Shown: positions 1 to 7,973 of the stretch, one piece after another | Position numbering within the stretch: position 1 is the stretch's first letter | Layout of the letters: each line of letters starts with the position of its first letter | From: Terana coerulea | Lineage: Eukaryota > Basidiomycota > Agaricomycetes > Polyporales > Phanerochaetaceae | Direction: 5' to 3' | Length of the DNA: 15,414 nt | Assembly: GCA_024811115.1 (NCBI GenBank) | Contig: JAKOGH010000759.1 | Location: 1-15,414, forward strand | Notes under the pieces: model-generated | Databases searched by the model: none | Seen by the model: the letters and a program-made list of their open reading frames with translations, nothing else | Told to the model about the DNA's origin: nothing | Program-made: the position numbers and the translations under genes

Positions 1-406
1 TGCGAGCCATAAATGAGCTCTGCGGGGAATCAGAGAATCGTGCACTGAAGACAAGAACACATTGTATAGCGCACTCCGTAGACATCATACTGCACGCTCT
101 AGAGTAGCAAGCAGAAACAGTGAAGCGAGGCGCTCAAGTTTTCGAGGCTCACCTCCTTGTCGCGCATTTGCAACCCGCTCCATGTGAAAGTAGTACTTAT
201 AGTATATATATGTCGCATTACAGCAAGTAGACTCACTCTGTGTATGGTAAACCTCAGCCAACAGTTTGCTAAACAGTAAAGACAGTCTAAATGAGCCAAA
301 GCGAAGCCGCACGCCGTCGCGGTCATGCGCCTGCAAGTGGTACATAAGGATCGGAAGACCTGCGACTTCCGGTACACAGGGAAAATCCCTAGTACAAGTA
401 TATGTC
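1..406. other. 3' flank of the secreted-protein gene, no gene seen
   Basis: This is the downstream side of the minus-strand gene. Open frames exist on the minus strand (for example 85-417), but they overlap the terminator region of the gene, have no recognisable motif and no splice-linked partner. I see no tRNA or repeat. Confidence 0.4.
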
Positions 407-1829
407 CTAGATAACATTGGATGAGCGTATTTCTGTGGTGAAATCGCTAGCTGTGCTTACGACGAGGGTAATCGCGGTGCCGAGCTGTGTGCGCAGGGCA
501 CTGGGATCTCCAGTGGCGTAGAGGTTGGTCCCGGATACAGCGGTGTAAATTGTTGGACGAGCTAGTGCGACTGATTAGATACCTGCCGAGGTGAATAAGA
601 GCTCTACGCACATCCATCGGGGTTGACCCATTCGACTGTAACCTTGCCAGTCACAGGATCGACGCTGAACTACACATTATTTTTGAGCGTTGTAATCGTA
701 CCAGACCTTGATTACGGTACTCACAATAGTAGTCTGTGCGTAGCCAATAGCATATGTGTCGTAGACATAAGTACTGGTGGCGCTGCCGGCGGGAGCTGAA
801 TATGGACATAAGTAATCTAAACGAGGGGACTATACAAACTCTGGACTCACTGTGCGCTCGGCTATTTTGCAGCTCGAGGTAGATTGTGTTGCTACGAGGG
901 CGAGCGTATACGTCAACGGTGGGCGATGAGACTGAGTGAGGTAGCTCTTACCCAGGACCAAGCGTCACCTGAGGTCCAGACCGGATCGCGACCCCGCTGA
1001 GGCGGTAGGGCTGCCCACGAACAGTGTCAGTGACGTTCCGACCGTAAACGATCACCACGTACGGTGCCAGGGTGGTTCAACTCAACGACGGAGCCCAGAG
1101 GGTCAGGTTGGGTAAACGTATATTGCCATGCGTCGGCGGCGGAGCCGGTACCGCTGGTAGTTGTGAGGCCGTAGGCACCCACGTAGCCAAGGAACGAGTT
1201 GCTACGCTTTGCTGGAGAAAAGCCAGAGGCGTACACGCCAATCTTTCCTGTCTCGCTACAAATAACCATTCAGCAAGTCTCGCTGGCATGACAGTAAGCG
1301 CAACTCACACTGTGCCGGGAGCAGGAAGGCTGATGAAATGGTCAGTAAAGGACATGTTGCAAACATGCTACCTTCTACTCACGTCGCTGTGGGTGTTGAG
1401 CTGGCAGACGCGGATGATGAGTCGACTGTGCTGGAGGGCGTCGCGCTGGCGGAGGAGCTTGCGCTCGAGGATGGCGTTTCAGTCGGGGTCTCCGACGGCT
1501 GAGACGACGCAGCAGAGCTGGATGTAGGCGTTGGCGCACTCGCCGAGTCGGTTGCGCTTGTAGTGACCGTGTCAGTAGGTGTTCCGGACGGAATACCAGC
1601 TCTAGCAGCCACTATGCCACCACCCTATCAGCACAATCTGGTGAAGCCTACACAGAGAGCAAAACATACCGTAATGAGCGTCATAGAGCCGTTTCGGTGG
1701 CGCAGGTGGCAGACCGCGCGCAAGCCGCTGGGCGTTGTTGTTGCGTGGGTTCACAGCGTAGGCATCGGCGGAGGAAAAGAGCGACAGTGCTACGAGAGCA
1801 AGGGAGAGTGTCCTATACAGCGAGAACAT
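407..1829 (-). CDS. Secreted Ser/Thr-rich protein, basidiomycete-type family, 8 exons
   Basis: I assembled this gene from splice signals and frame continuity. Exons, in order on the minus strand, are 1829-1670, 1611-1383, 1329-1309, 1255-952, 891-851, 795-725, 669-612 and 561-407. All seven introns are 50-60 nt, GT..AG (donors GTATGT, GTGAGT, GTGAGT, GTAAGA, GTGAGT, GTGAGT, GTGCGT), and all phases agree. The product is about 345 aa. It starts MFSLYRTLSLALVALSLFSS, a clear signal peptide with likely cleavage after about residue 23. A segment with the motif RLARGLPPAPP follows, then a Ser/Thr/Pro-rich stalk (about residues 60-130, probably O-glycosylated), then a domain beginning TGKIGVYASGFS. 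The C-terminal part contains FSVDPVTGKVTVEWVNPDG and NLYATGDPSALRTQLG. I recognise this pattern from uncharacterised secreted proteins of mushroom-forming fungi; the function is unknown. Exon 4 carries one extra base, probably in GGG 1070-1072; removing it makes all phases fit. The last exon could end earlier if a GTAAGC (about 465) is used as a donor. Probably extracellular or wall-associated. Confidence 0.8.
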
Positions 1830-1888
1830 GGTAGACGACGCGAGGGGGAATGTTCGAGCCTGGGGTGCACGTCGGCGCGGACTGGTCT

Positions 1889-1895
1889 TCATATA
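1889..1895 (-). promoter_or_regulatory. Candidate TATA box of the secreted-protein gene
   Basis: On the minus strand the sequence reads TATATGA about 66 nt upstream of the ATG at 1829. It is the only TATA-like element close to that start. The call rests on sequence and position only. Confidence 0.3.
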
Positions 1896-2102
1896 CCGAC
1901 GGACCTTCATTTTCTGAAACCGCATTCCATCAATACTTTGTCCCTGTCGGCGTTGCTAGTTCCCGATGTCAGGAACATATTTCACTAAGCTCACTAAACC
2001 TGCAAAATAACTCCCGTTTTGCATTGTGTGTGCGTTGTTCTGTGAAGCTGTAGTTTGGAGGAGGTTATTTCCACAGATGCAAGCATGAATGCAAGGCGTT
2101 GA

Positions 2103-2264
2103 GGCTTACAACTCGAACTCAAAAGTGTGTCCGTGCCAGAAACGTTGCGGTTGTCTGACAGGACGCTGTCAGAGCGTGCCTGGTTGGCGGCGGCGAACAT
2201 GCGCCTGGACCGCCTAAATTACTCGCTTGTGCCTGATCTGGAGCTTGACGGGCGCTCCGCGTAA
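2103..2264 (+). pseudogene. Possible exon remnant, unidentified protein C-terminus
   Basis: One plus-strand frame is open from just after a TGA at 2100 to TAA 2262-2264. It reads like the end of a globular protein, with the stretch LSERAWLAAANMRLDRLNYS followed by LVPDLELDG. There is no ATG at its start, and a plausible splice acceptor (TTGAG) lies at its left edge. So it could be the last exon of a gene whose upstream exons are lost or unrecognisable, within an otherwise non-coding interval (1830-2890). I do not recognise the family. Competing minus-strand frames over the same bases look less protein-like. Confidence is low because only 53 codons are involved. Confidence 0.3.
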
Positions 2265-2288
2265 TATCCGTTGATGCGCCCCACCAGA

Positions 2289-2315
2289 TCCCGACGTTTC
2301 CCGACACCTCCCGAC
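2289..2315 (+). repeat. Three TCCCGAC copies at exact 10-bp spacing
   Basis: TCCCGAC occurs at 2289-2295, 2299-2305 and 2309-2315, separated by three variable bases each time. The spacing equals about one helical turn, so one face of the DNA is repeated. No known factor is assigned. Confidence 0.6.
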
Positions 2316-2890
2316 GCCCTTGATGGTATTGACCACATAGGTCACACTGAGCTGAGCTCGAATAATGAGCTGCATAGGGAGCCCGTGAAGTAGTTCACAG
2401 AGCCTGAAATGTCAACAGTATAGTTGACACGATAACCATTACTGGGCTTGCGAATCTTTATAACGTCCCGAGGTAGGTCGAAGGGCAATTCAGCAAAGCA
2501 GGGTAGTACGGACTCTAACAAAAGAATATGCAAGGAATCCGGCTCCCATTAATCTCACCTGACATCAAGGCCGATCACTACTTTAACATATAAGCTAGTT
2601 GCGGTTCGCAGGGCCCGGCACAACGTGGGTACGAGTTCGGCAGCTCCATGGTGATACATGGCCTGCGTAGTCACTTATATGCTTCGGATAGCGCAGATGA
2701 GCATCGGCATGTCTTTCCGCCATCAAAGAGAGAGGCAGGGGGTGCTTATACATACGCAGGCGGAGTCAAGTAGAAGTGATAGGGTACACACAAAGTCGCC
2801 GTGGGCCAGCGAGGCATCCCACGTTAACTTGCATGGTATCACATTGCTTCTCTACATCAGATACATGCTGTCAATCAAGTGTTCCCTCTC
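2316..2890. other. Intergenic region upstream of the first ICMT gene
   Basis: I see no convincing gene here. Open frames up to about 87 codons (2658-2921, plus) have no domain signature and run into the ICMT promoter block. No tRNA, LTR fragment or tandem array is visible. Confidence 0.4.
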
Positions 2891-2922
2891 ACCAAGCAAA
2901 GTACTTACAGCACACGTATAAG
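2891..2922 (+). promoter_or_regulatory. Core promoter of ICMT copy 1 (conserved block plus TATA)
   Basis: The block ACCAAGCAAAG (2891-2901) and a TATAAG box (2917-2922) are repeated with the same 26-nt spacing in front of the second ICMT gene (4276 and 4302). The TATA box lies 56 nt before the ATG at 2973. Conservation between the paralogues supports function, although recent duplication alone could also explain it. Confidence 0.5.
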
Positions 2923-2972
2923 TACCCGACCGACTCTCTTCCGGGCCCACCGAATCTTTCACCGGTTGCTTC

Positions 2973-3722
2973 ATGATGTTCGAATCACCGCTGCTCAGGA
3001 TTCCACTGCTTCTGTGGGCTACAAGCTGCGCTGTGCTCGCCATGCAGCCTCCCAACCCGCCGCCGAAGGAAGAGGAGCAGTCGAAGTACGAGGGATCGGG
3101 CGATGCCCTTGCGAAGGCTCCTATGCAAGCGTTAGCCCTATGGTACAAAGTCAGGCAATCAAAGTACCGACCTCCGCAGTATTCTTGCTGAAGATGCCGT
3201 ACCTAGATCATGTATTGGGGCAACTTCGTCGCCGAGGCTGGCACCATCCTCTCGGCGTACTTCGAGAACCCAGCCACGTACGCGCAGTTACCGCCCATCA
3301 CCGGCTCGTGGCTCGCAGGGTGTCTGCTGCTGGGCTTCGGAGGCATGATACGGCTCGCGTGCTACCAGACCCTCGGCAGGTTCTTCACCTGGGAGCTGGC
3401 GGTGAAGACGGACCACGAGCTCAAGACGGGCGGCCTGTACTCCGTCGTGCGCCACCCCGCCTATGTCGGGAGCCTCATGATAGGTCTCGGGACGGCGATA
3501 ACCCACTTCGGCCCTGGCAGCTGGTTCGCGGAGTACGTAGGATGGACGGGTCTCTTCGGCAAGTTGTTGGCAGGGGTCTGGGGAGGATGGTCATTGTTCA
3601 TGCCGATGCTTCTGGTGAAACGTGTGGACGCAGAGGATAAGGTGCTGAAGAAACAGTTTGGACGTCAGTGGGATGAATATGCAAAGAAAACGCCGTACAG
3701 ACTGTTCCCTTACATCTATTAA
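2973..3722 (+). CDS. Isoprenylcysteine O-methyltransferase family protein (Ste14/ICMT-like), copy 1
   Basis: Exon 1 is 2973-3149, the intron 3150-3206 (57 nt, acceptor ACCTAG, branch-like GCTGA at 3187-3191) and exon 2 3207-3722; phase 0. The product is 230 aa, close to other fungal members. The C-terminal half has the family hallmarks: RFFTWELAVKTDHELKTGG, then VVRHPAYVG (the RHPxYxG signature linked to S-adenosylmethionine binding), and FGRQWDEYAKKTPYRLFPYIY at the extreme end. Hydrophobic stretches near residues 6-24, around WLAGCLLLGFGG and around GVWGGWSLFMPMLL are likely membrane segments. Known family members sit in the ER membrane and methyl-esterify the C-terminal prenylcysteine of CaaX proteins; in fungi these include Ras/Rho GTPases and lipopeptide mating pheromones. 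The substrate of this copy cannot be read from sequence. The donor GTCAGG is weak, but the second copy splices at the same place. The start could be ATG 2973 or 2976; 2976 aligns with the start of copy 2. Confidence 0.88.
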
Positions 3723-4275
3723 AGCCACAAAGCCCAGCTGCATCCTTTCGCACACATGCTCGGTTCGGTTTGATTTACACGGTGTGTTGAGTCCAGGGGC
3801 AGGGATTTTATACCTGGAGGTGGAAAGCGCGACGTAAGCACGGCGGCTGCTGTGCTACAGCAGACGCCCGGTGTTGCAGACCTCCAACAATCTAGACCGT
3901 CGCTGGCACTGGCCACGGAGGTCGGCAGCAAAGGTGGAGTGCTCCGCCGTCGTTCAGCGACTCATACAGGCAGACGCCGTGAAACAAGTGAGTTGTCAAG
4001 GCCCAACGTCGTATTCGGTAGCATTGAATGGTCGAATGCAGGGAATTCTTTCCATGCTCCGGACGGTGCAAAACTGAGCATCAGCGTAGTATCGCCACCA
4101 ACGGGGAGCCAAGGGAAAATTGGAATGCTGGCGTAGTTAGGCGGGTGTGATAAGCCGTATGCACAGGCACTGTACAGAGGCGACCCATGTTAAGTTAGAC
4201 CGCACGTTGAGGTTTCACTAGACCAAATTTCAGATTCATCCTGTTAGTCTAGTGTCTGTTTGGTGTCTGTCGCTT
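3723..4275. other. Spacer between the ICMT copies
   Basis: This stretch of about 550 nt between the paralogues has no supported gene. Short open frames (3852-4136, for example) have no recognisable motif and are not matched in the flank of the second copy. Confidence 0.4.
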
Positions 4276-4307
4276 ACCAAGCAAAGGACCGACAGTGCGT
4301 GTATAAG
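4276..4307 (+). promoter_or_regulatory. Core promoter of ICMT copy 2
   Basis: ACCAAGCAAAG (4276-4286) and TATAAG (4302-4307) repeat the arrangement seen before copy 1 with identical spacing. The TATA box lies 71 nt before the ATG at 4373. Confidence 0.5.
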
Positions 4308-4372
4308 TACACAACCAACTTTGCGGATGGGTGTCCTACGGCTCCTCGGAACTTTTCTCAGGTCGCTTCGTC

Positions 4373-5116
4373 ATGCTCGGCTCACCACTGCTCAAGATAC
4401 CACTCCTCTTGTGGGCCACGAGCTGCACAGTGCCCGCCATGCGACCACCCAACCAGCCGCCAAAGGAAGAGGAGAGGGTGAAGTACGATGGATCCGGCGA
4501 CGCCCTTGCGCAAGCCCCCATTCAGGCGCTGGCCCTGTTAAACAAGGTCGAGTTCAGGTTAATCAACGTCGCATTATCTTGACTGAATATGCCATACCGC
4601 AGATCATATACTGGGGCAACTTCGTCGCCGAGACCGTCATCCTTTTTCAGCCTACTTCGCGAACCCAGAGGCATACGGGAAGTTGCAGCCTATCACTGGT
4701 TGGTGGCTAGCAGGGTGTTTGCTGCTCGGCATCGGGGTATGACACGCCTCGCGTGTTATAAGACCCTCGGCAGGTTCTTCACCTGGGAACTGGCGGTAAA
4801 ACAGGGCCATGAGCTCAAGACGGGCGGCTTGTACGCCATCGTGCGCCACCCGGCCTACGTCGGAAGCCTCATTATAGGCCTCGGAACAGCGATAAGCTTC
4901 TTTGGCCCTAGCAGCTTGTTCGCGCAGTATGTGGGGTGGTCAAGTCTCTTTGGCCAGTTGTCCGCGGGGGTCTGGGGAGGATGGTCGCTGCTCATGCCGG
5001 TGCTTTTGACGACGCGGATTAACGCAGAGGATAAAGTGCTGAAGAAGCAATTTGGACGTCAGTGGGATGAATATGCAAATAGAACGCCGTACAAGCTGTT
5101 CCCTTACATTTACTAG
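4373..5116 (+). CDS. ICMT-like methyltransferase, tandem copy 2 (two frameshifts as sequenced)
   Basis: This is a paralogue of the gene at 2973-3722. Exon 1 is 4373-4546, the intron 4547-4602 (56 nt, branch-like TTGACTGA, acceptor CCGCAG) and exon 2 4603-5116. The ATG at 4373 aligns with ATG 2976 of copy 1. Exon 1 gives MLGSPLLKIPLLLWATSC. The catalytic half has RFFTWELAVKQGHELKTGG, IVRHPAYVG and FGRQWDEYANRTPYKLFPYIY, so the family signature is complete. Exon 2 is 514 nt against 516 nt in copy 1. The reading frame slips at T5 (4643-4647) and at G4 (4734-4737), each lacking one base, which accounts exactly for the difference. Either the copy is decaying or these are homopolymer sequencing errors; the well-kept C-terminal half favours the latter. 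A naive call starting at 4589 would give a false N-terminus read partly from the intron. Confidence 0.8.
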
Positions 5117-5557
5117 AGCCCTAAGCTTCCCGTGTTATGTGTCATGCTATCACGGCGCGGTAGTCTTAACAGCAGCGGTCAACGCCTAGTCGAAGTTTGG
5201 TTCACGTAGTAGTTGTTAATGTCATCGGTATTGTCACTTAAGCACTGTGATGACATCCTGGTGTACGTGAGGCCATGAGCTGCCCAATCAATCAGGTAGG
5301 ACTTGGGAGAACTCACTATATCGTGACCGTATGACTATGGCAGTACTCTACTAGATCTACAGCACAGCCATTTCATCACATAGTACCTATGTGGTCACGC
5401 CTTGTATGTCGCCGCGCTTTGCCCTCAGAGTCGGGTGAATCATGGCAGTTTACAAGTGATCATGATATATAGGCAGACGTAAATTAGAGGTGAACTTGAA
5501 GCGTGGTCGTAAACATTGACTCGGGCGCCAATATTTCTGCTGCACTTCCCGCGCCGC
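5117..5557. other. Intergenic region after ICMT copy 2
   Basis: No open frame with recognisable content, no tRNA and no repeat was found. The two neighbouring plus-strand units (ICMT copy 2 and the SPRY region) are separated by this spacer. Confidence 0.4.
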
Positions 5558-5574
5558 GTTGGCGCCGCGCCAAC
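5558..5574. promoter_or_regulatory. Near-perfect GC-rich palindrome (GTTGGCGC-C-GCGCCAAC)
   Basis: Arms 5558-5565 and 5567-5574 are exact inverted repeats around a single C. Each arm contains TTGGCGC, which resembles E2F/MBF-type sites. A pyrimidine-rich stretch and TATATA-like sequence follow (about 5605-5650), so this may be a promoter region for the SPRY gene. Binding is inference. Confidence 0.35.
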
Positions 5575-5902
5575 CCTAACTTAGGGCTGCGACGACCTCT
5601 ACACCAAAATACTCATATATCCTCCTTCCCCTGTCCTTCCCTGCTTCTATGCCCCCAAATTATAGCGTATTGTCCTTCAATCGACTTCTGCTAGAGCGCC
5701 CTGCCTATGGTCTGCACGATTGGCAGTGCGTTTATCACTGATACGCGTACAAGCCTGTGTCGTGGCAGTGACGTGGATGTCTGTGCGCTATGAGTACGGC
5801 CACAACTCCCCAGGGATCCTCGACTATAGATCGAGCTGTTGAAGCTGAGCGCTGAGCTCTCGCAACTCCTTCGTTCTCGTAATTGCTACATATCCGGGGA
5901 GC

Positions 5903-6740
5903 ATGTACGTCTTGAATCTGCAAGAAGACCTGCCCTACGCGAGGCGATATCTCAGACTAGCTACGGAGAACCGCAAGACCTTGGATGGCGTGCCGTTGCC
6001 GTCTCGCTGGGACGCGGGCGTGAAGCACGATGACCTACGTTGCCAGCTTTCAGCTGATGGGACCGAGCTGTCCTTTGTGGGAGGTGCGGTGGACGTCTCG
6101 GGAGATACGCTGCCTGTTTTTGCAAACCACCCAGTACCGAAGCTTCATCATGTGTACCACTTCGAGATAGAAGTACGAGGCGGGTGAGCACACTGCAGGT
6201 TCTATAACTGCTATGGTTTGCTAACAATCACTTGTGTGATTCTTCAGAGCGGGTTATCGATGTACTCTCGAGCTTGGGTAGGTAAGATTTGACTACCCAA
6301 ATATGGCTGCTCACATCTCTACCGGCAAGTTTCTGTGAGGATCTGTTGGTCGGACAGAACATGTCATATCAGAGGAATATTGTATCATGTGACGTGGAAG
6401 GCAAGCCAATCCTCTTGCAAGGTTATGACGCTAAATCACCAACCGCGATATTGTTCTAGCTGGGGATACAGTTGGCTGTGGATTTTTCATATCAGAAAAA
6501 CATCCCTTTGACCAGTCGGAGGTTTTTATTATCAAAAACCATCACGCCGGTAGGCCACTCCTTTGTCGTGTTCGAGGACGGCCTTGACAGGCATGCTTTC
6601 CCCCAGCAGTGTCCAACCAATGGAGCCACTCCTCGAAGAAATTTCCATCATACTTTCCGCTAATCTCAATCCGAGATATGCCTTTTGACATCCCTGGATC
6701 GTTCGTCACCAATTTCGGGCAAAGGCGGTTCCTGTTCTCC
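5903..6740 (+). pseudogene. SPRY-domain (RanBPM-like) coding region, frame-broken
   Basis: The first exon (open from about 5849, first in-frame ATG 5903) contains YARRYLRLATENRKTLDGVP, then LPSRW and ANHPVPKLHHVYHFEIEV, the typical lead-in and first strands of fungal SPRY proteins of the RanBPM type. It ends at a good donor, GTGAGC (6184). The rest is spread over frames: a middle part with KPILLQGYDAKSPTA (about 6410-6455), GDTVGCGFF from 6465, PVGHSFVVFEDGLD in another frame (about 6548-6590), and IPGSFVTNFGQRRFLF (6693-6737). In order, these match the SPRY core (GDxxGCG ... G.SF ... NFGQ.PF.F). At least two compensating frame changes lie between 6465 and 6696. The 5' end is unsettled: an ATG at 5649 with 30 codons could be an upstream exon. 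SPRY domains are protein-interaction modules; RanBPM relatives act in ubiquitin-ligase (GID/CTLH) complexes, but a specific role here is not shown. Confidence 0.6.
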
Positions 6741-7606
6741 GACGCAGATCGCAGGGCCGAGAAGATCCTCCACCAGCGAACAGTACCATTAAGCACAAGA
6801 CTGATGAGCAAACTTTCTGCGGAGATACGCAACTACATCTTATTCTACGTCATTCACTGCGACGACGACCCGTACTCCAACGAACACCGCAGGACAATGC
6901 GGAATTGTTCTGCGGTGTGCAGAGACTGGCATCAGCGCATGCGGGCCTATGCGCTGCGCGAAGTCAGGCTTTCTTCGCCGCAGGCTGCTCGCACTATGGG
7001 AGCATTTGGACCTTCACTCTTCCAACATGTTCACGCTGTGCAGATATACCCACATCATCCCACGACACCCATCGACAGCATATACGAAGGGGAGCAGTGG
7101 ACGCAGGAATTCCTTACCTCTTCGCTTCCACTCAGCCTTACCTCCTTGACACACCTCTCTTGGTTCTCACCGATTATGTCCTCTTCGCGACCGCTTGCCG
7201 GCATATCCACTCGCTTGCCTGCCGCTGCTGAGCGCGCTATGCCTGCGCTATTCCGCTCATTCCGGAGCCTATCAACGCTCGCGCTGCACAGGCATTTATT
7301 TGGCAAATATGCGGACGTGGCGCGGCTGGTGGCGGCCATGCCGTCTCTGGTGACTCTGCACATGAACCACTGCGCTATAAGCCACAGTGGTTCTCGGTTG
7401 GAGCCTTTCAACCTTGCCCTTCCTGCCCGCTGGCTCCGCACATTGCCTAATTTGCGGACGATTCAGGTCATGAATATGCACGGCAGCGACACTCCACTAC
7501 TGCTCTGGTTGTTCCTGCTACCCCATCGTGTTCCGGGTCAGTTGCGCGCCGACTCGAGCGAGCTTTTGGCAGCCGAGGACGCGCACATTTTTATGCAGAT
7601 TACAGC

Positions 7607-7611
7607 TCAGA
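7607..7611. other. Predicted left target-site duplication (TCAGA)
   Basis: These are the five bases abutting the 5' LTR. Ty3/gypsy integration normally duplicates 4-6 bp (usually 5). The right copy is outside the window, so the duplication cannot be confirmed. Confidence 0.3.
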
Positions 7612-7675
7612 TGTTACGGACAGAGTTATTTCTTTTATTCGAACGATTAGCAACATCGGCTCGGTTCGCGACTCA

Positions 7676-7706
7676 TGACTCACCTCGCCCTGTGCCCTAT
7701 GACTCA
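7676..7706 (+). promoter_or_regulatory. Two TGACTCA motifs (Gcn4/AP-1-type bZIP sites) in the LTR
   Basis: Perfect TGACTCA sits at 7676-7682 and 7700-7706, about 130 and 110 nt upstream of the TATA box. Both are kept in the 3' LTR (15162-15168, 15185-15191). TGACTCA is the consensus of Gcn4/CpcA-type regulators of amino-acid starvation. Actual regulation is inference. Confidence 0.45.
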
Positions 7707-7807
7707 GCTAGCGTAGCGCACCCTACGCCCTGCCCAGACTCATCTACTAGTCTCAACACTAGTACGGATACGTAGTATGCTTCCCACGCCACCATCTTGT
7801 ACAGTAG

Positions 7808-7852
7808 TATAAAGATCGACCAGTCAAGGCCTCATAGCCTTAACTGCGATCT
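7808..7852 (+). promoter_or_regulatory. LTR core promoter: TATA box and predicted start of R
   Basis: TATAAAG lies at 7808-7814. Thirty-four nt after its first base comes AACTGCGATCT (7842-7852), the 11 nt complementary to the primer site beyond the LTR. The distance is normal for TATA-directed initiation, so this is the likely 5' end of the element RNA. The same layout is present in the 3' LTR (TATA 15287-15293, 11-mer 15320-15330). Confidence 0.6.
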
Positions 7853-7973
7853 CTTTGTTTATTAACATCGATATCTCTGGTCAGTCTCTGCGTGCTAGAG
7901 GGAAACCTCCGTAATAGCCCTCAGAGTCGCATTGAGCGCCCAGCTCATTGCGCAACGACCTTTGGTCTTAACA

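Larger units (their letters stand above)
6609..7775 (+). pseudogene. F-box/LRR-like protein, truncated by the retrotransposon LTR
   Basis: A frame of 388 codons is open from 6609. Residues 1-45 are the tail of the upstream SPRY region. A natural start for a separate F-box protein is ATG 6804, giving MSKLSAEIRNYILFYV..., and the next 50 residues contain NCSAVCRDWHQRMRAYALRE followed by VRLSS. This is a divergent F-box (LxxEIxxxIL ... CSxVCRxW). Leucine-rich segments follow (FRSFRSLSTLALHRHLF, MPSLVTLHMNHC, LPNLRTIQVMNM), as in the many F-box/LRR proteins of mushroom fungi, which recruit substrates to SCF ubiquitin ligases. The host reading frame is cut at 7611, where the LTR begins. The remaining 54 codons up to TAG 7773-7775 are LTR sequence read in frame, so the present C-terminus is chimeric and the natural end of the gene lies beyond the window. 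Confidence 0.65.
7612..7973 (+). repeat. 5' LTR (362 bp)
   Basis: It begins TGTTACGG and ends TCTTAACA, giving short terminal inverted repeats TGTTA/TAACA. It aligns with 15098-15414. Over the shared part (7612-7936 against 15098-15413) I count about three substitutions and about eight or nine indels, the 5' copy being 9 nt longer. It contains two TGACTCA motifs, a pair of ACTAGT palindromes 12 bp apart (7746 and 7758), a TATA box and the predicted transcript start. Confidence 0.93.

Noticed and set aside
85..417. Minus-strand 110-aa frame at the left edge
   Set aside because: No recognisable motif; it lies in the 3' flank of the secreted-protein gene and overlaps its stop codon region.
1072..1527. 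Plus-strand 151-aa frame
   Set aside because: It is the antisense shadow of exons 2-4 of the minus-strand secreted-protein gene and crosses its introns.
2658..2921. Plus-strand 87-aa frame before ICMT copy 1
   Set aside because: No domain or signal sequence; it overlaps the conserved ICMT promoter block.
4589..5116. An alternative 175-aa ICMT start at ATG 4589
   Set aside because: It begins inside the intron and reads exon 2 in the wrong frame until the second missing base; its N-terminal part has no similarity to copy 1.
7746..7763. ACTAGT palindrome pair in the LTR as an integrase or regulatory site
   Set aside because: Only two short palindromes 12 bp apart; conserved between the LTRs simply because they are copies. 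Kept only as a note in the LTR entry.
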